Program-made: the position numbers and the translations under genes | Shown: positions 5,552 to 6,260 of the stretch, one piece after another | How positions within the stretch are numbered: the first letter of the stretch is position 1 | Layout of the letters: every line of letters begins with the position of its first letter | Origin: JBBSHJ01 sp038253135 | Lineage (GTDB): Bacteria > Actinomycetota > Actinomycetes > Mycobacteriales > QHCD01 | Assembly (NCBI GenBank): GCA_038253135.1 | Contig: JBBSHJ010000144.1 | Coordinates: 1-6,260, forward strand | Direction: 5' to 3' | DNA: 6,260 nucleotides | Notes under the pieces: model-generated | The model's database searches: none | What the model was told of the DNA's origin: nothing | The model's input: the letters and a program-made list of their open reading frames with translations, nothing else

Positions 5552-6260
5552 CTACCCGCCGTCGCTTCTGCCGGGACCGTCGTACCGCGCCCGGGTCTCC
5601 GACGGCGGTGGGGCACCAGGGAACCACAGCATCATCAACGCGCCGCCACCCGAAGAGGCGCCCGCCTGCACCCAGCCGCCGTGCCGCTCGGCGACCTGGC
5701 GGACGATCGCCAGCCCGAGGCCCGACCCCGGCAACGCGCGCGCGTTCGTCGCCCGGTAGAACCGCTCGAAGACGTGCGGCTGGTCCTCGGGCGCGATGCC
5801 GGGACCCTCGTCGGCGACGCGCAGCGTCCCCGCGGCGAGGGTGATCGACACGGTGCCGGCGGGTGGGCTCCACTTCGCCGCGTTGTCCAGCAGGTTGGTG
5901 ATCGCGCGCTCGATCGCGTCGGCGTCGCCGGTCACGACCCACGGCTCGATGCTGGTTGCCCACTCCAAGCCAGGGGCGCGGCGTCGTACCCGCTCCAAGG
6001 CCCGCTGCACCGGCTCGGAGAGCTCCACTTCCTCGACCGTCGCCGCCCCGGTGGGGTCGGTCCTGGCCAGCTCGACAAGGTCGCGGACGAGCCCGGTGAG
6101 CTCGCGCAGCTGGGCGCGTACGTCGCCGAGCAGGGATTCGTGGTCGGCCGGGTCCAGGCTGCGGGCACCGGGGGCGCTGGCCTGGGCGAGCAGGTCGAGG
6201 TTGGTGCGCAGGCTGGTCAACGGTGTGCGCAGCTCGTGCCCGGCGTCGGCGACCAGCTGC
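5552..6260 (-). CDS. mprB: Sensor histidine kinase, catalytic C-terminal part (MprB-like; cut by right window edge)
   Basis: This is the cytoplasmic transmitter part of a membrane two-component kinase that autophosphorylates on His and passes phosphate to a response regulator. The 235 residues present, read from 6259 to stop TAG at 5552, contain the H-box AGHELRTPLTSLRTN with phosphoacceptor His8 (codon 6236-6238), a dimerisation helix with ELTGLVRDLVELAR at about 53-66, the N-box NLLDNAAKWSPP (Asn126), the G1 box ADEGPGI (Asp150), the F-box FERFYR and the G2 box PGSGLGLAIV. The wording closely follows mycobacterial MprB, including DAGHELRTPLTSLRTN, the LERVRRR segment, DNAAKWSPP and ARALPGSGLGLAIV. 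The sensor domain, membrane helices, HAMP and start lie beyond the right edge. It is followed after 48 bp by the HtrA-like protease, as in mprB-pepD. The last 20 or so residues are a Pro/Gly/Arg-rich tail. Kinase identity is certain; MprB orthology is very likely. Confidence 0.95.
   Translation of the reverse strand, partial: QLVADAGHELRTPLTSLRTNLDLLAQASAPGARSLDPADHESLLGDVRAQLRELTGLVRDLVELARTDPTGAATVEEVELSEPVQRALERVRRRAPGLEWATSIEPWVVTGDADAIERAITNLLDNAAKWSPPAGTVSITLAAGTLRVADEGPGIAPEDQPHVFERFYRATNARALPGSGLGLAIVRQVAERHGGWVQAGASSGGGALMMLWFPGAPPPSETRARYDGPGRSDGG

Noticed and set aside
3876..5963. A 695-codon open frame on the minus strand across the end of ctaB, the HtrA gene and the kinase gene
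   Set aside because: It is Arg/Gly/Pro/Ala-rich with no recognisable domain and runs in a second frame over two clearly real genes, HtrA and the kinase, on the same strand. This is the usual artefact of GC-rich DNA lacking stop codons.
6231..6244. Gly instead of the common Ser before the phosphoacceptor His of the kinase
   Set aside because: AGHELRTPL is also the form I recall for mycobacterial MprB, so it is a subfamily trait and not a defect.
1..6260. A new defence, mobile or otherwise undescribed system
   Set aside because: All long coding regions are recognised core enzymes or a known stress module. There are no direct or inverted repeats typical of mobile elements, no CRISPR-like array and no orphan gene in the gaps, the largest of which is about 284 bp.

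Overview
The window is high-GC DNA with strong third-position GC bias, frequent GTG/TTG starts and protein types typical of Actinomycetota: an actinobacterial transaldolase, a mycobacterial-type heme O synthase, and an MprB/PepD-like kinase-protease pair. The genus cannot be fixed from the sequence. It holds five protein-coding genes, two of them cut by the window ends. I see no tRNA, rRNA, CRISPR array, insertion sequence or phage gene.

Left part (1-2750, minus strand): a pentose-phosphate operon running tkt -> tal, with 61 bp between the genes. Transketolase is complete. Transaldolase is cut at the left edge after its N-terminal half, which includes the Schiff-base lysine. The two enzymes catalyse the reversible non-oxidative carbon shuffling between pentose phosphates and glycolysis. 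In related actinobacteria zwf, opcA and pgl usually follow, and these would lie beyond the left edge.

Middle (2751-3946): a divergent intergenic region of about 284 bp separates tkt from ctaB (plus strand), a membrane protoheme IX farnesyltransferase that makes heme O on the route to heme A for the aa3-type cytochrome oxidase. The divergent tkt/ctaB arrangement is also known in mycobacteria. The gap carries a perfect hairpin in the tkt leader, an imperfect tandem 11-bp repeat, and a probable ctaB leader. I place the ctaB start at TTG 3035.

Right part (4034-6260, minus strand): a sensor histidine kinase (partial, running off the right edge), followed after 48 bp by a membrane-anchored HtrA/DegP-type serine protease with a PDZ domain. 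The pair matches the mprB-pepD envelope-stress module of mycobacteria. The kinase senses envelope stress and phosphorylates a response regulator (expected just beyond the right edge), and the protease handles damaged extracytoplasmic protein. Three YTCAG units spaced exactly 11 nt lie just upstream of, and into, the protease start and are a candidate regulator-binding site. ctaB and the protease converge on a strong hairpin at 3978-4008, probably a shared terminator.

Overall this is ordinary core-type actinobacterial chromosome. I found no convincing new system. The points worth a second look are regulatory.
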